NCBI RefSeq assembly: GCF_029227915.1
Contig: NC_079880.1
Coordinates: 19,966,501 to 20,030,500, forward strand
Direction: 5' to 3'
DNA: 64,000 bases
DNA from: Hydractinia symbiolongicarpus
Taxonomy: Eukaryota; Cnidaria; Hydrozoa; Anthoathecata; Hydractiniidae
Program-made: the position numbers and the translations under genes
In this document: piece by piece, positions 20,976 to 32,439 of the stretch
Position numbering within the stretch: position 1 is the first letter of the stretch
Layout of the letters: each line of letters opens with the position of its first letter
The notes under the pieces: generated by a model
The model's database searches: none
Seen by the model: the letters and a program-made list of their open reading frames with translations, nothing else
Told to the model about the DNA's origin: nothing

Positions 20976-23009
20976 ATGCTAGAAACTCATGACTTAATAA
21001 CACTCAAATGGCCGCCACAAATCAAAGAGCTAACTGCTTTTGAAAACAATTTTATAGATATATTTCAAAAATTAAGTTTAAAAAAACGTGAAGACAAAGC
21101 TTCGGTATACGCCGAAAAAACCACAAATGTAAAAAAGTTAAACAATACAAATAAGTTGTTAGTTAATCAATATCTTGTCATATAAAAAGTAAGCAATAAC
21201 GTTGACGATCGAATTAACAAGGAAGGCAAAGAAATTATAACTTTAAAAGACTATAAAGACAACTTCAATAACAACCCGAAAGTCACATTATTAAACTTGC
21301 AAAAAACGAATTAGAAAGAATAAACTCTATAAAAAAATTAAATTAAAACTAAATTAAAAACTAATTAATTGTAAATCAGCGAAAGGATACAAATGACGTC
21401 TCAAAATTGTTTCCGATACACAAAACAAAGCTAACTAAATTTTTTAAATTTTTTAGATTAAAGAAATCTACTCTTAAATCATAAAGAAGTTGTTGAACAA
21501 AGCTTTAAATTTTGCAATCGATTTAAAGGGGCTATGATACGGCTGTTGGACTTTAGTGACTTACGCGAAAGTCGAGTTAATGCTGGTGGAAAATTTTTGA
21601 TCACTGAGGAAAAAACCAACAACCTAAATCATCTTAAATATCATATTTGGCATCCAAGTATAACTGAAAATGACAGAAAAGTTGCCTACATATATTGAAT
21701 ATGCGTGACTTATTCTATATAAGTACTTACCTTGGTTTTAACTCAAGCTATTTAATGAAATAAACTTGAAACCTTTCAAACTAACCAGCTATATCCTAGG
21801 ATATCTTAGTTAAAGCACATACGTTTATTGTACATCAATCCAGTCAAAGCAACAACAATAACTTTAGTCTTTTTAAAGATATTAATTACCTTCTCAAAGC
21901 AAGTAACTTAGCATTTTTTCTCTCCGTGCTGTCTTTGTTCCCTCGTCAAAACAAATTTAATCGATATTAAATATATTTTACAAACCGTAGCTTATTTTAC
22001 AGCGAGAAAGAATACCGAAGAAAAATTTTTCTTTTTTCAGGAAACAAAAAAAAAAAAAAAAACTACCAAAATCTACATAAAAAATTAATTATCCATAAGC
22101 AGGTTGTCTAGATGTCTACGCGGTTCTATAATGTGTATAATTCCCCGCATTTTGACCTTTTGAGTGGTTCGTTTATTACACGCCATTCTTTGGAAATTGC
22201 GGGGATTGAGCTTATTGAGCCATTTTTAAAATTTTTAGTATCAGGAGGCAGAAAGAATTAAAAAAAAGTTAAGTCAATATTTCAAGAACAGGACTAGGAT
22301 ATTGTTATTAAATGCAACCAAAAAGTTTTCAATTATCTTGATATTACTCCAAACTTAAACGACGGCAAATATAAACCAAGCCAAAAACCAGATAGTTTGA
22401 TAAAAGGCAAACATTAAATCAAACCACCGTCCAAGTGTCATCAACAAACTCTCCTAAACTATTGAAAAACGTCTATCAGATTATTCAAGCAATGAAGGAA
22501 TATTTGACAAGATGGCACCAGTATACAAGGAAGCGTTGAAAAAATCGGGTTATAATGTAAAAATTAAGGGCAGAAAGAATCAAAAAAAAAATGTCACATG
22601 GTTTAACCACCGTTCAGCAAAAATGTAGAAACAAGTATTTGGAGTTATATTTGAAATTTAATTAGAATCACGTTTCCGCGAATCACAAATACCACAAACT
22701 CTTCAATAAAAATACGGTTAAAATGAGCTAAAGTTGTACAAAAAATATGAAATCTGTTATCAACGCCAAAATCATAAGACTTTAAATACTGAAAAACGTA
22801 GGGATACAGAGAAAACATGCACCTGCATGAGAAGAGAAAGCAGTTTGTTGTACGGAGGATGTCTTCAGGAGAACATAATTTATAAAGCCACGGTATCCTG
22901 TGACAGTCCACTTTATCTTGAAAAGGTGTATATCGGTACTTTGGTATTTATTGGAAACGTTACGCAAACCGTATAAATTCAATTAGGCATGAAAAATATA
23001 AAAAAGGAT
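20976..23009 (+). pseudogene. Penelope-like reverse transcriptase / GIY-YIG protein, left part
   Basis: The first open piece is 20,976-21,185 (LITLKWPPQIKELTAFENNF). After breaks come TLKDYKDNFNNNPKVTLL (about 21,245) and a RKDTNDV segment, the usual upstream RT block. Further broken pieces include NYLDITPNLNDGKYKPS (about 22,330) and YTRKR / NHKYHKLF-like parts. The C-terminal domain begins at about 22,850 with CLQENIIYKATVSCDSP then EKVYIGT, where the spacing of IIYKATV and YIGT is the GIY-YIG nuclease signature of Penelope proteins. The reading stops at the Ginger1 target site. The right part follows at 28,796. The family copies RNA to DNA and nicks its target with the GIY-YIG domain. Confidence 0.6.
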
Positions 23010-23013
23010 ACTG
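23010..23013. repeat. Ginger1 target-site duplication ACTG, left copy
   Basis: ACTG directly precedes TGATCCGACCCG; the matching ACTG directly follows CGGGTCGGAACA at 28,792-28,795. Four bases is the expected Ginger1 duplication size. Confidence 0.8.
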
Positions 23014-23447
23014 TGATCCGACCCGTGTTATCCGTTGCCCCAAATTGACCGAAGTTTTGAATAATCGAGAATAGTCAAAACGGGTCGGCTTCAACCACCA
23101 CGGGTCAAGCAATTTGTTTCTTTTTGTCTTCTCCACTATCCACGTGCAAGCTTGTCCAGACAGTAAGCTAGCTACATATTATTATTATTTGTTTCTTAGT
23201 TGTATCAGCAGTGATTGATTGTTCGACCACCTAAATAATTAGCCAACGTTACAATGTTCAGCAGTTGATAGACTTCGTTTTACAGTTAGATAGGTAGCAG
23301 AGCTTGTATTAGAGCTAGCTAGCTAACTCAGCATAAAGTTTAAAAAGATACAAAATGCAATGTGCAGCTAACTATATACAGTAGCTAGGTAGCTAGTGAC
23401 TTGTACTGTTCACCTATTTATCTAAAAGCTATTGTCCTAGACATAAC

Positions 23448-26400
23448 AATGGAAACTAAAAGCCAAAAAACACATAAAAGATTTAAAGAATGGTGGGAAA
23501 TAGAAATGTCAAAAAAGAACTCTTCCATAATATCAGAAGATACATATAGTATGATTGTGTGCTTTTTAAAGAAGGGAAGATCTTCAGATACGCCACCACA
23601 TATCATTCGTCGTGTACGTAGAAAGAACTTCGCCATTATGAATTATCCAACTCTCAATTTACATGATATCCTTTGTGTGCCTGGGGAAAATGTACGTGCA
23701 TTTCAGTTTGTGGCATGTAATTCTGTAGATGCAATTGTGTTGATCTTAGGGGTGGGGGGTGCATGTTCACTGTGTTTATATTTGTGTTTAGCTAAACTGT
23801 GTTAAATAATGTTATTATGTGTGGCTATAAATTGCTGTGTGACAATGGATAATATTGCATCTTAAGACAAACAATACGTTAATCTGAATTTGTTATAACT
23901 AGCATGTTTTTCATCAAAAGTGTACCAGTCTCCAACAAGCCAAGGCATGTGACTGTAGAATATTTGAGTAAGAATGAGTTTTAGGTATTATATATCTTTT
24001 TTCAGTTAAAATTTGTGTATAAAATAATAGAATTATAATTGCTTCCTAACAATACTTAGGTAAAATATATGAATTAGCTATATAAATGATGATACATAAT
24101 TATTTTTTAAATAGTTAAAATAATAAGTATATATAAAGTTATTTACGTATTACCTATTTTTTTGTTCATGGTCCAGCTTTTAGTTGGTATTCTGTTCATT
24201 TATGAATGTACAGGTGCAAATCCTGTCTGGATCTTCTATTAGTTCAATATATATGTTATTTGAGTTTTTATGCAAGAATGATTATGATAATTAGCCAGTA
24301 TGAAATTTAAAGGTTATATATATAATTAGGTTTTGTTATATATTTATTTTCTGTCTGAAAGTCCAAACAAAGTTTTTTGGTGAGGCATATTTCTATTTGT
24401 TATCTGTTAGCCTTATTTTTATCATATAGTTAGTTAAGAATTGTGTATATTTTAGTGCAACTCACCCCTTGGTAATTTTAAACGTGTTGCAACTGATTGT
24501 CAAATCTTTGAGATAATAGATAGAGTGCATTGTAAAGAAGTTCTTCACTCTGGTGTAAAAAAAACATTTGAACAGGTATGAAAATGTTTGCAACAGCATA
24601 ATTTACATTGGATATTACCGTGTGTTATTTTAGTTTTTAAATGAGACTGTTTTTAGATAAGCAGAACGTATGACAATGTTCCACGTAGTGCTGTTGAATT
24701 TTACATAAAGCAGTGTGTCACATGTGCATTAAAATCCGTGCAACTAAAAAAGGCACCATTAAAGCCAATCATATCATCAGGTTTTCTGCAGAGGATTCAA
24801 GTAATTATGCGTTAAATTTTCTCTTTCTTCTTATTTACCGTTTTCTTTAGCTCACGGTTTATACCATTTTTATAAAAAACCTAAGGCATTTTGTAAGACT
24901 TAGGAACGCCAAATTTTAAGACACTTGCAAAGGTAACAAAATAAGGCATCAGTCAATTTGTTTTAATAGATTGATCTGATCGACATGCAATCAAAACCAG
25001 ACGGAAAGTTCAACTTTATTGGGCACATAGTTGATCATTTTTCGAAATATCGTGTGCTATTTCGTCTGGAAAGAAAGACAGCGCAGGAAACAGCAGACAG
25101 ATTTGTTGACAGATTCCTTTCCTTCTTTGGGTTGCCAAAGATTATACACTCGGACAACGGGAAGGAGTTTGTTAACAATATTATGGATTGCGTTTGTGTA
25201 ATTTGGCCAGGAAAAACTACGTTTGTTCATGGAGCACCTGGTCATTCGCAATCCCAAGGTATGGTCGAGAAGGGAAATGCCACCATACAAACAATGATCA
25301 GTGCAAAAGAGCGCCACAGTGATAGTTGTTGTTGGGCAAAGTGGCTCCCAGAAATTCAGTGTAAGAAAGCACGAGTTAATACATACCTATTCTAGGTTTA
25401 TTACTTGTTCATAGTAGTAAAGTAGAATGGGTTTGAATTTAGATGTAGTCTTATGTCAATTTTTAACATCAGTACCTTATATATTTTGTACATCTTTTTA
25501 ACCTTTATAGTTGTCCTGAATAGCACTGTCGTTAGCAGCATTAAAAAGACGCCCTATGAAGTGGTATTTGGACAAAAACCAAATGGCCTTCATCAGCTTG
25601 GTTTAAATGTTAATTCCTTTGATAAAAGCATGGTTGCTGACATGATAGGTACCAAAGAAAGCACCATTGTTTCCAGTGTTGATACAACAGATACGGAACC
25701 TGATAATACTGCTCCGTATGTAGATTTCTTATTGCACCAACCACCAGATCCGATGGAACAAGATGAAGATGAAGAAACTTTCGAAACTACTTGCTCCGAG
25801 CGAAAGGAAATAAGGAAAACTGTTGCTGAAGAAGTCGCTAAGAATGCCATTTTCATTCAAAAGAAATATAGCAAAGGAAAGCGTATCAAGGTGGCTTGTT
25901 ATAGAAATGGAGATCACGTAACATTAGCTGTACCAAAAAAATTACGCCACGCATCAGATCTAAAACGTTTGCCTTGCGTAATAATTGGAAAATCCGGAGG
26001 TAATCAACCCACGTACAAACTTCTTTGTGAAGAAGGCACTTTGCAAAAGCGTTACACAGCAAGTGTATTGAATCCGTTTAGCGGGCCTGTTCTTTGCAAA
26101 TATCCATATGACGAGGAGTTGTCTTTGTCAGAAGTTGTAAGAAAAATTACCCACATGCCTGTAATCTACTGTCGTTGTAAGTTGTCAAACTGCAGAACAA
26201 ATTAGTGCAGATGCTACAAAGCTCATGTTAAATGCTCATCTCGTTGCCATTCTGAACATACAGAGAATTGCAAAAACAACGAACATTGTGATGTTGCATC
26301 TCATCAAGACAAGAATATGGATCCTGTAAAGCAGTCGTCAGTGTCCAATTTTCCAAAATTCGGAGGCGCTGTCGTAAGCCAAGGCAACCGTTACGTCTTC

Positions 26401-26877
26401 CAAAATAGCTGTCCAGTTGACACCTGGCTCGCTGTCATGAAAATCCTAATTGAGGGTAAAGTTTTAACACCAGACGAAAATATCCCAAGTCATATAAATC
26501 AGTTAGTAGGTCTGATCAAAAAGGGCAGTTACGACGCTGCAAAATTGTACGTGGCACAGTTTAAAAATTTAATTTATAACAACACTATTAACTTCTACGG
26601 AAATGAATATGAGCGATTTATACAGTCATTCTTAGAGCCTTTGATCTGTTATTCAGAGTTATCAAAGTGCGATAGTCCACATTGCAGTAATCTGAATAGT
26701 TTTAAAACTTACAATTCCTTCCCTAAAATTGATGTTACTGAAATTCCCGAGTCTGACTGGATTAAGACATCTCACGTAATCAGTCAAGTTTGTTCGTGGT
26801 TTTCAAAAGGCTACACAATGCGGACTAAATGTAGTGACAGAAACACCAAAGGACTATCGATTTATGGATCAAAATAA
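23448..26877 (+). pseudogene. Ginger1 integrase with introns; one premature stop
   Basis: Exons inferred from open frames and splice sites: ATG 23,448 to about 23,690 (METKSQKTHKRFKEWWE; donor GTACGT), 24,456-24,575, 24,657-24,800, 24,970-25,360 and 25,511 onward. The second and third exons hold an H2C2 zinc finger (H-x4-H then CVTC). The fourth holds the integrase core: IDLIDM (Asp), IIHSDNGKEF (Asp) and SQSQGMVEKGN (Glu). The last exon has TPYEVVFGQKP, an acidic region, the FSGPVLCKYPYDEE block and a Cys-rich CRCKLSNCRTN stretch, where TAG at 26,203 interrupts. The same frame then runs to 26,877 with QNSCPVDTWLAVMKIL, which looks like the start of a cysteine-peptidase-like domain. All splice junctions preserve frame. 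One stop makes it a likely recent pseudogene. Confidence 0.75.
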
Positions 26878-27000
26878 AGAAAACGGGTAGAACAAATAAA
26901 TACGCAGTAAATGAAAGATAATTTCTTTTTCACTACGATTACTAGGTTGTAGCTATTAGGTTTTTTTACACACGTTTAAACATATATTTAATTTTACTAG

Positions 27001-27418
27001 AACATGGAAGGCATATTGCAATGGACAAAGAAAGACAGGTTCGAAATCGTTTAGAAGCATTCCCTGTGTACTTCTGGTTGACTTAATTACGCCAGATCGA
27101 AGGATTGACATGCAGTCTATTCCACAGAAAATGGATATAAAGACTAGCTGTGGTGAAAGTGTCAGGTATTAATTTAATTTTAAGGTATCTTATTGGTCTG
27201 TAAAATCCGGGGGTGTCTACACCCTTTTAAAAAACATGGCTCTCGTGAAAGCAAAAAATCCCATTTTTGCTAAGAAACACAGTCTTTTCTTAAAAAGCGA
27301 TGTATCATCTGCCACCATAATTGGTCAAATGATCCGAAACAAATTTACAGACGATTTACCGTTTGGTGGGGGAACAGATAGATATTTTGATTTACATGGA
27401 GGTGGAAATTTTCTCTAG
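27001..27418 (+). other. Possible last exon(s) of the Ginger1 gene
   Basis: After an acceptor-like TTTTACTAG at about 27,000 a frame reads CVLLVDLITPDRRIDMQSI (27,066-27,160). It is followed by a separate 60-codon frame from 27,236 (MALVKAKNPIFAKKHSLF, ending GGGTDRYFDLHGGGNFL). The first could be the continuation of the peptidase-like domain begun at 26,390. The second has no recognised motif. Low certainty. Confidence 0.3.
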
Positions 27419-27718
27419 ACATAGAATGTAAATAACGTATTACTCTACCCTCCGTGAAAATAACTCCAAAAAAAAAACACTTGCGCTAATTAGTAAGAAA
27501 AAGGTTTTAAGCTGATACGATTAAATTTTAGGAGTTTTCATCTTACACTTATTGTATTATAGTTTGTTATGTTACAACTTATGTTATTGTATCATAGTTT
27601 GTTATGTTACAAAGTTATGGTAAAGGTATGGCAGAACATGTATAAATGATAAAGCCAATATGAATAACTATCTTTAATCTTTCGTATCTTTAATTTAATC
27701 TAACACCGTTTGGGGAGT

Positions 27719-28566
27719 TTTTGGTCAACTTGGGTCAACAATAAATGTTGCCCCATAGTGATTAGATGGTGTTTGGTCAACTTGGGTCAACAATAAATGT
27801 TGCCCCATAGTGACTAGAGGATGTTTGGTCAACTTGGGTCAACAATAAATCTTGCCCCATAGTGACTAGATGGTGATTGGTCAACTTGGGTCAACAATAA
27901 ATCTTGCCCCATAGTGACTAGAGGGTGTTTGGTCAACTTGGGTCAACATTAAATGTTGCCCCATAGTGATTAGATGGTGTTTGGTCAACTTGGGTCAACA
28001 ATAAATGTTGCCCCATAGTGACTAGAGGGTGTTTCGTCAACTTGGATCAACAAAAAATGGTGCCCCATAGTGACTAGAGGATGTTTGGTCAACTTGGGTC
28101 AGCGATAAATCTTGCCCCATAGTGACAAGAGGGTGTTTCGTCAACTTGGATCAACAAAAAATGCTGCCCCATAGTGACTAGAGGATGTTTGGTCAACTTG
28201 GGTCGGCGATAAGTCTTGCCCCATAGTGACTAGAGGGTGTTTCGTCAACTTGGATCAACAAAAAATGCTGCCCCATAGTGACTAGAGGATGTTTGGTCAA
28301 CTTGGGTCGGCGATAAATCTTGCCCCATAGTGACTAGATGGTGTTTCGTCAACTTGGATCAACAAAAAATGCTGCCCCATAGTGACTAGAGGATGTTTGG
28401 TCAACTTGGGTCGGCGATAAATCTTGCCCCATAGTGACTAGAGGGTGTTTCGTCAACTTGGATCAACAAAAAATGGTGCCCCATAGTGACTAGAGGATGT
28501 TTGGTCAACTTGGGTCGGCGATAAATCTTGCCCCATAGTGACTAGAGGGTGTTTCATCAACTTGGG
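27719..28566. repeat. 52-bp minisatellite with dimeric higher-order pattern
   Basis: About 16 tandem units of 52 bp, each with 'gtcaacttgggtcaaca', then 'ttgccccatagtgac' and 'tagagg'. From about 28,020 two unit types alternate, one with 'tcgtcaacttggatcaac' and one with 'gggtcggcgataa', making 104-bp dimers. It lies inside Ginger1 between its gene and its right inverted repeat. Confidence 0.9.
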
Positions 28567-28795
28567 TTTTTTTTACTGCTGAAATATTATTGTCTTGTTT
28601 CTGCAAACCGCAAAATACAGTGAAATGTAGTTTATTTGCATTTTGAAGTTAGATATTTAATGTGCTTTGTAAAGCGTCTGCAGAAAAAATATTAGTTTGC
28701 TTACTCCGTCAATACGGGTCAACTCCCGTCAAAACGGGTCGGGTCCAAAATTCGGTCAATACGGGGCAAGAGGTCAATACGGGTCGGAACAACTG

Positions 28796-28960
28796 AATTG
28801 TCAAAGGAAGTTGAGGATAAAACATAACATTAAAACGTCACATGTGAGATGAAACGTCATAAAGAAATGTGCAACCTTAAACCGCGCATTGATAAAATGT
28901 AATTTGTGTATGTAAGATAAAACCTGAAATAGCTATTTATAAACACAAAAATCTTAAAAA
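28796..28960 (+). pseudogene. Penelope GIY-YIG domain, right part
   Basis: Immediately after the right ACTG the + strand reads in broken frames ELSKEVEDKT, then IKTSHVR, NVIKKCATLNRAL and IKCNLCM. These are the pieces that follow the GIY-YIG core in Penelope proteins (an ELSK block, then a K-C-x-L and a CNLC block). This places the Ginger1 insertion within the nuclease domain. Stops and shifts are present. Confidence 0.55.
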
Positions 28961-29170
28961 AAACGAAAAAAAAAACGGAACAAATACGTAAGTCACAAAG
29001 GATTGACCAAGTAAAGTGATTGTAACTTTATTTTAAGATTATTGCATTGTAATGTGCATGAACTTTTAAGGAACGTGTGTAGTTTTCTATTTTTCTTAAA
29101 TATAATTTGCTCCGCGTAAAGTATTGGGCACTTTTCTTTGGAGAAGTGATAAATACATTAGGAAGATTAT

Positions 29171-29639
29171 ATAGATATTGGGATCTATTATAATTTGGGA
29201 TCCACATTTAAGTAAATTTTGCTAAAATTTTAAAAAATTAAGTTACTAATAATTTTGGGAGGTGACCACACTGAATATTTTGGCTTCGTTAACACCAAGA
29301 AGTACTAAATTTTTATTTGAGAAGTTGAGTGCTCTTATATAAAAAAGGTTTAATACAATTTTATATTGAATAACGTACACATAATTGTCTATAACAATAT
29401 TTAGGCTAAAAAACAACCAGAAGAATAAAACTAATATTACATTTCATATAAAAGAAATTAATGATACATTTTCCATATTTTAGCCATTGAGAATAACCCT
29501 AAAAGAATTCCTCGCGCAAGTCTTTTGATGACACATGTGAAAAGAACGTGCGATATCAAGCAAATGCAACCAATGAGTTAATCCCGCCGATGTTTGGTAG
29601 GGAACTCATTCTGTGACAAAACAGACTACAGCACTGCTA
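29171..29639. other. AT-rich spacer, no gene seen
   Basis: No long frame or repeat match was found other than weak continuation of the Penelope terminal repeat. Confidence 0.5.
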
Positions 29640-29830
29640 AAGTCTATAGCAGAAAGTGACAGATAAACAATTATTAAAAACTAGTCGTAAGCCGTGGAAA
29701 ATCCACGGCTTACGCCCGTCCTTTCTATACTGCATTGCTTGAGTCTCGCTATTGTGCAGGTAAGCTACCATTTTGCGTGACAGACAGACAGACGTATACG
29801 GGCATTATAATATAGATTTGGGCACGGAAG
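29640..29830. repeat. Short repeat tail with perfect 13-bp hairpin
   Basis: cgtaagccgtgga at 29,686-29,698 and its exact complement at 29,702-29,714 are separated by a 3-base AAA loop. About 75 bp later come four GACA units (gtgacagacagacagac) and 'gtatacgggcattataat'. This combination looks like the end of a small non-autonomous element. Class not determined. Confidence 0.5.
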
Positions 29831-31855
29831 TTGTTATCCCAGCCAACCACTGCAAACAGCAATAAAATTCAATTTAAAAATGCCAAGGAATCAACTACGT
29901 AAAATATCACGTTGGTTTAAAATTGGTGAATGGGTAGGCCAAGGAATGAGAGTCGAGCTTGCCCGTCCCATTAAATTATCAGTCGAAAACAGGGTATTCG
30001 TTACACATATGCCTTGGGGGTATCTGTATAATGTAGTTCGTCACATTTTGTATCAACTCAAAAAGCTAGAAGATCACAATTTACTCTGAAAATGAGGTCT
30101 ATGTTAAAATTAGTGGAGACCATGAAGGAAATAGTTTTTATAATGGCATATCAACTAGGCAGTATTATAAATCTAAGCAAAGATGAAAACTATTATTTTT
30201 ACCCAGGATAACACAATGCTCCTTAGCATTATTGAAGGTAAGGTACGCTTATAGCAACATATTAAAAATTACAAAACTCTATGCCTAAAGCAGAAATTAA
30301 TAACCTTCAAAACTAGGCAAAGACACAAAAACAATCTAAAGACTGCCTTTAAGTGTTTCGACCACAAATAAAAATGCTGCAACAAGTTCAGTACAAAAAA
30401 GGCGGTCTTCCGTGTATGTATGGCGAGTACCCATGTCTACATGCAATGTATGGTATAACCTGGTGCATATGGTGAATATTGATTAATTGGGTTTCCCACT
30501 TTGTTCTTTTGTGGCTTGGTCACGTCGCTAGTTGATTATCAAAATAAATTAATTTTTATAGAACCTTTCTTGCAATTTAATGAACTTCCTGTAGTTTAAC
30601 AACGAGTGTTTCGTACGCACACACTTTTTAAAGACGTTTCTTATAAAATATGCATACTTTAAAAACCTTTCTTTTTAGGCCGTTTGTTATTCTGTAGTTA
30701 TGGTATGTGTGATACACAATAGCTGTCACAGGTGTTTGTTTTGTAACAATCGATAAAAACTAATGAGGATACTTGTGTTTATTCAATATAAAAAAATAAG
30801 GAGTTGTCGACACTCGAAGAAAATTTAACATATTGCTGTGAAAGTGGTGGAATCCTAAAAATGGTAAAGAGTTATGTTATTGGGAAAATATGTTTTGACA
30901 TACCAATTCAACAAGAATGCATCATATGTTTTTTTACTGCAAGCTAATTAAATAATTTCACAATAGCACCTATGTCAACACGAAATTTAGGTATGTATTC
31001 CTGATAATCATATTTTCTCTTTTGGTCTACTTGTCACGACTATCATGTAAAAATAGCTCTGCTTTTGGAAACAGAAGACAATGAAGTTGATTCGAATGTG
31101 GCGACTACATGGAAATTTTTGAAAAAATGAATGACAGCGAAAACTGGAAGACAAAAAAGCAAAATTAGCAGACCAACAAAATCAGTTAAACCGGCTTGTA
31201 TTATCTGGTGGCTCACAAAGAAATATATTGATGTACGAAAAAAATACGTCGAACACTGAGAGGACCATTATAGAAGTAGAATTAGACATCTTAACCTTAG
31301 TAAACAACAAAAGATTTTTAGTAGGTATGATTATTATTATTATTATGTATTGCTTAATTGTGTCTTACAAAATAAACTAAGAAATTTCTAGAAAGTACAA
31401 GATTCGTGAAAATAATTTTGCAAAACCGTGAAGTATCTTGATGTGACTGATTTGCGAAATTTAATCTTCGCGAAATGCATACTTTTGTACCTCGCGAAGA
31501 AAAGTGAGTATTAATCCATTTAAGGTATACACTTTGTTGTTGTACATTTGTATAAAATCAATTTTCAAACCTGCAACTTTGTGAAATAACTTTTAATGTA
31601 TTTAATAATTTTAACTTTGATCTTAGGATGCAAGTCTCATACGCTCTGCAATCTGAAGCTATATTTAATAGTTTATAGCACGTAATTCTTGGTGTTGGTC
31701 CTTGCGCTTTTTCAGTCAATAAGGCACTACAAAAATGGGCGTTAAACGTCAGGCCTACCATTGCCAACGTTTTATTTTTCTGCGGCTTTAGCCGGCAGAA
31801 CATAAAATTCGTAAAGTTCTATTTTATTTACTTTTTATTTATATATATTTTGATA
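29831..31855. other. Mostly non-coding; one unrecognised 69-codon frame
   Basis: 29,880-30,089 (+) is an open frame starting MPRNQLRKISRWFKIGEWVG, basic and aromatic, without recognised motif. The remainder is AT-rich with no supportable gene. A possible short exon is near 31,250-31,330. Confidence 0.4.
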
Positions 31856-32056
31856 GCAAACTTGCCTTTGATAAAATTAAAAGACCACAGGATAGGAAAC
31901 TACCTGTAAAGAGAAAGAAGATTGACCGACTTATCAAGGTTATAACAGAGGGTAAATTACTCGTTGTCATTCAGCCTGACTATAAGAGCAGACATTCAGA
32001 GTATGCATGCGCAAACTTCTGGGAACAAAAAAAATCAGTTTTTTTTAACTTACAGG
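31856..32056 (+). other. Exon-like fragment of unknown protein
   Basis: After a possible acceptor (ttgatag) a frame reads LAFDKIKRPQDRKLPVKRK, then LIKVITEGKLLVVIQPDYKS and AYACANFWEQ-like residues before a 'ttacag' boundary. Composition is coding-like. Family not recognised. It may belong with the zinc-finger relic downstream. Confidence 0.3.
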
Positions 32057-32439
32057 TATCAACAAAACTTCATTTAAATATCAAATTTGCAGAAATTATC
32101 ACTTTCCATTATGTATTTTGGAATTCATGACAAATTCTGATCCTGTTTAAAACAAAAACAAAATATTTCAAGAAACTCGTATATTTTCTTCTCTACCTTG
32201 ACCGGAAAAATACCAACTGTTCCAGGCCTATATCTTCTGCTGACTGGTTATCACAGTGTTGAAATTTAGGCCTGAAGTAGATTAGCAATTACTATAACAG
32301 ACCTAAAAATCCTAACTAATGGCCTTTTCTTGTGAGAAAGTTACATACGATTTCCTACACCTACTAGTTGTCCAGCGAAGACCTGAGCCTAGCTCCAATT
32401 AACAACACTTGTTTACAAAAATAGCTACAAATAGGCAAC

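Larger units (their letters stand above)
23014..28791 (+). mobile_element. Ginger1 DNA transposon (5,778 bp)
   Basis: The ends are inverted repeats: left begins TGATCCGACCCGTGTTA; the right end read in reverse begins TGTTCCGACCCGTATTGA, with further shared 'TTGCCCC' and 'TTGACCGAA' blocks. ACTG is duplicated on both sides. Inside are a multi-exon integrase gene (23,448-26,877), a downstream exon-like piece (27,001-27,418) and a 52-bp minisatellite just before the right end. Ginger1 elements are known to be related to retroviral/Gypsy integrases, to have about 4-bp duplications and sometimes to carry protease domains. All agree with what is seen. Confidence 0.85.
20645..29170 (+). mobile_element. 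Penelope-like retroelement interrupted by Ginger1
   Basis: Terminal direct repeats: about 20,645-20,790 and about 29,016-29,170 share 'attttaagattattgc', 'tgtaat', 'cttaaatataat', 'tgctc(t/c)gcgtaaag' and 'acattaggaag'-like strings, matching the pseudo-LTR arrangement of Penelope elements. Between them lie reverse-transcriptase-like remnants (20,976-22,700) and a GIY-YIG endonuclease start (22,850-22,970), continued after the Ginger1 insert at 28,796-28,960. Subtracting the 5,778-bp insert and 4-bp duplication leaves about 2.7 kb, a normal Penelope length. All frames are broken, so the element was already old when Ginger1 arrived or decayed since. Confidence 0.7.
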
